DNA from: Physcomitrium patens
Lineage: Eukaryota; Streptophyta; Bryopsida; Funariales; Funariaceae
Assembly: GCF_000002425.4 (NCBI RefSeq)
Contig: NC_037265.1
Span: 10,133,666-10,197,665 of the forward strand
Length of the DNA stretch: 64,000 nucleotides
Direction of reading: 5' to 3'
This document shows positions 61,101-64,000 of this stretch, piece by piece. The notes beneath the pieces were generated by a model, which was not told where the DNA came from, searched no databases, and saw only the letters and a list, made by a program, of their open reading frames with translations. Numbering within the stretch: position 1 is the stretch's first letter; each line of letters begins with the position of its first letter. The position numbers and the translations under genes were made by a program.

Positions 61101-64000
61101 ATTACCATCAAGAACAAGTATCTACTACCTTTAATATCAATACTTCTTGATCAGTTGAATCAAGCTAAAATCTATACAAAAATAGATCTTCGAAGAGCAT
61201 ACAATCTAGTACGCATCAACGAAGGAGATAAATGGAAGACTGTGTTTCAAACTAGGTATGGATATTTTGAATACAACGTCATCCCTTTTGCACTTACAAA
61301 TGCACCAGCAGCTTTTCAACATCTAACAAATGATATTTTTCAAGAATTTTTGGATGATTTTATCGTCTGTTATCTAGACAATATCTCGATCTATTCTAAG
61401 AATGCAGAAGAACATGAACTTCATGTTTGTCATGTGTTACAAAAATTAAGAGATGCATAACTCTATGCCAAGATAGAAAAGTGTGTATTCCACACTATTC
61501 AAGTCGATTTCTTAGGTTACATCATTTCAAATGATGGACTTATGATAGATCCTAAGAAACTTCAAACTATTATAAATTGGAAGATCCCAAACACGATAAG
61601 AGATGTCCAATGTTTTTTGGAATTTGCCAACTACTATTGGATCTTCATCAAAGACTTCTCTCGAGTTGTAGCTCTACTTACATGTTTGACTTATAAAGAC
61701 AAACTCTAATGGAATCAAGAAGCAGAAGTTGCTTTTGAATCTTTGAAGACAGCATTTGTTTCTGTACCAATCTTGTATCGTGTTGATTTTTCTAAAGTGT
61801 TCTTTATGGAAACAGATACATCAAACTTTGCTTTGGGTGCGGTTTTGTCACAAATGGGAATAAATGACAAACTTCATCTCGTAGCCTTTCATTCAAAATA
61901 ATTCTCAACAGTAGAAATGAATTATGAGATCCATGACAAAGAACTTCTTGTAATTCTAGATTCTTTTCAAGAATGGCATCATTATCTAGAAGGCGCTTCA
62001 AGTCCAGTCACCGTGTATACGGATCACAAGAACCTCAAGTATTTCATATCAGCAAGCATATTAAACCGTCGTTAAGCTCGTTGGAGCATGTCTTTATCAA
62101 GATTCGAATTCATCATCACTTATCAGCCAGGAAAATAACAAGGTTTGTCCGATGCCTTGTCTAGACGTTCTTATCTTGTACCAAAAGAAGAAGACGTACC
62201 TTTTGAGCAACAAAGAATGGTACTCTTGAAGCGAGAGTAATTTCATCTTCGAGCAATAAAATCAACATTGACTGTTGATTTAACTTTTCTCAAGCAAGTA
62301 CAATTAAGTATGGCTTCAGACCCTCTTGTTCAGGACATCAAGAATAATTCTTCTAAATGTCATGATCTCTCTAAATTCGAGTTCAAGAACAACCTACTCT
62401 ATTTCGAAGGATGCCTATATGTTCTAGAAGGAGAAGCACGTTTATGTGTTCATCAAGCTCGTCATGACTTCTCAGCAGCAAGACATTTTAGATACAATAA
62501 GACTTTGGAGCTGATATCTAGGGATTTTTGGTGGCCTCAAATGTGGAAGGCAGTTAAAGGTTTTGTATAATGATGTGATATTTGCTCAAGATCAAAAACT
62601 CCTCGTCATCGATCTTTTGGACTTCTTTAGCCATTACCCATTCCAAAACAACCATGGTCTTTTGTTTCTATGGACTTCATACTGGATCCTCCAATCTCAA
62701 GTTCTTATGACTCTATATTCGTGATAGTAGATCGTTTTACCAAGATGGCACATTTTGTACCATGTACAAAATCTATCACAGGTAAAGAAACAGCTAAGCT
62801 CTTTCTTGACAATATCTATTGCTATCATGGATTACTCAAGGATATTATATCAGATAGGAGAACTCAATTTATATCAAGATTTTGGCGGACTCTTTTCAAG
62901 ATTCTTAAAGTGGATATAAAACTATCTTTGACATTCCATCCTCAAACTGATGGACAAACGAAGCATGTTAATCAAGTTTTGGAGTAATATTTAAGATGTA
63001 CCATTAAGTACCAACAAGATGATTGCACAACTCTTTTGCCATTAGCAGAGTTTACTTACAATAACACAATACATTCTTCTACAAAATAAACACCTTTCTT
63101 TGCTAATTATGGTTATCATCCATGACTTGATACTTTTGACTTTTCAAAAATTGATAATCCAGCTGGGAAAGATTTGGCAATTCATTTGTCAGAGCTACAT
63201 GCAACAATGAAGGCGCAATTAAAAGAAGCTGAAGAACAATAAAAGGTCAATGCGGATGTCTATTGAAAGAAACAACTACCATTCCTCTTGGAAGATAATG
63301 TATGGCTACTTCGTCGTAATATCAAGACCACTCATCCTTGTGATAAATTGGACTATCAAAGACTGGGACCATTTTCTATTTCTGCACAAATCAATCCAGT
63401 TGCATATTGTTTACATCTACCATAGTCAATGAAAATCCATCCAGTATTCCACGTGTCTCTTCTTGAACCATACAAGACAATAGACATACCAAGAAGATGA
63501 CAAGCTCCACATCCTCCTATAGAAGTGGACAATAATGAAGAGTTTGAAGTAGAAGAAGTCTTAGATTCAAGGCAACGCCGAAATAAATTAGAATATCTTG
63601 TCTATTGGCGTGGATATAATATTAGTGAATGCACATGAGAACCGGTAAAGAATCTTGGAAATATAGCAAAGGCGGTAGAGGCTTTTCATCGACAACATCC
63701 ATCAAAATTAAGATAAAAACCTTCTTTATAAAAGAAACAACATCTACGCAAGATAACATTCTACTTTCAATCCTTGTTTATAGCTTCTTTGTAGTTTTGA
63801 CGCTCAAGAGATGGAAAATCAACAACCAGTGGATTTGACTCAAGAGCATTCATTTTCTGACTTGTCGGATGAGACATTACGATTGTCACAACCTTCAAGA
63901 CGATGTAATCGAGATGAAGAACTTCAAGAATGACATGTTCTCCCTCGAATAGAATGCGAGATACAATGCATTTGATATCACGACTTGGGAAGGGACTCCC

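Larger units (their letters stand above)
57587..64000 (+). mobile_element. G2: Ty3/Gypsy chromovirus, right end beyond window
   Basis: 5' LTR 57587-58169, then a primer-binding region (ATATCAGAGC, 58170-58179), leader, gag from about 58386 with a zinc-knuckle-like stretch near 59.25 kb, protease (about 59.43-59.56, LLDSRAS), reverse transcriptase (about 59.99-60.25 and 61.11-61.46, split by an insertion), RNase H (about 61.73-62.16), integrase (about 62.4-63.1) and a chromodomain (about 63.57-63.71, LEYLVYWRGY and an EPVKNL-type end). The chromodomain places it among chromoviruses. A purine-rich stretch (GGGAAGGGACTCCC) at the window edge suggests the 3' LTR starts just outside. Broken at perhaps ten to twenty places, yet clearly better kept than G1. 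Confidence 0.85.

Overview
The window looks like nuclear DNA of a land plant, most likely a bryophyte such as a moss. The support is a multi-exon plant-type NMNAT gene, a probable plastid membrane protein, a plant trihelix-type DNA-binding protein, a decayed copy of plastid ClpC, introns of about 80-350 bases with GT..AG ends, and plant-style LTR retrotransposons. The exact lineage is an inference.

Left part (1 to about 18.85 kb) is the gene-bearing part, with balanced base composition. It begins with the last exon of an RNF32-like RING protein (106-315, +). A decayed intron-free ClpC fragment follows (about 640-1720, -), then a small unassigned coding-like scrap (2047-2220, -) and a Ty1/Copia fossil with only its 3' LTR (about 2300-5971, +). 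Next is a 10-exon nicotinate/nicotinamide mononucleotide adenylyltransferase gene (7345-9840, -), resolved exon by exon by matching the plant NMNAT family. Directly upstream on the same strand, 15 bases away, is a trihelix/Myb-SANT-like DNA-binding ORF (9856-10605, -). A three-exon gene for a PLAT-like domain plus four membrane segments, probably plastid-targeted, lies at 13673-15359 (+). A coding-like open frame of 126 codons (18408-18788, -) closes this part.

Right part (about 18.9-64 kb) is AT-rich nested retrotransposon debris; I see no host gene in it. G1 is a minus-strand Ty3/Gypsy chromovirus spanning about 19.4-37.8 kb. It has been split by a solo LTR of family B (21.17-21.70 kb), by F1, a deletion derivative of a fungal-type Gypsy (about 24.88-29.71 kb), and by T1, a plus-strand non-chromodomain Gypsy (about 30.35-37.32 kb) that itself holds a solo F-type LTR. 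Element B (38.37-54.79 kb, -) holds another solo F-type LTR and F2, a long copy of the fungal-type Gypsy (43.01-52.15 kb, -), inserted inside its reverse transcriptase region. G2, a better kept relative of G1, runs from 57,587 to the right edge on the plus strand and carries an 851-base solo-LTR-like insertion.

The genes do not form one pathway. The most interesting arrangement is the trihelix ORF stacked on NMNAT: a plausible donor in the trihelix ORF has the same phase as NMNAT exon 2, so a DNA-binding/NAD-synthesis fusion transcript, or a two-ORF transcript, is possible. All splice models and repeat boundaries were read by eye.
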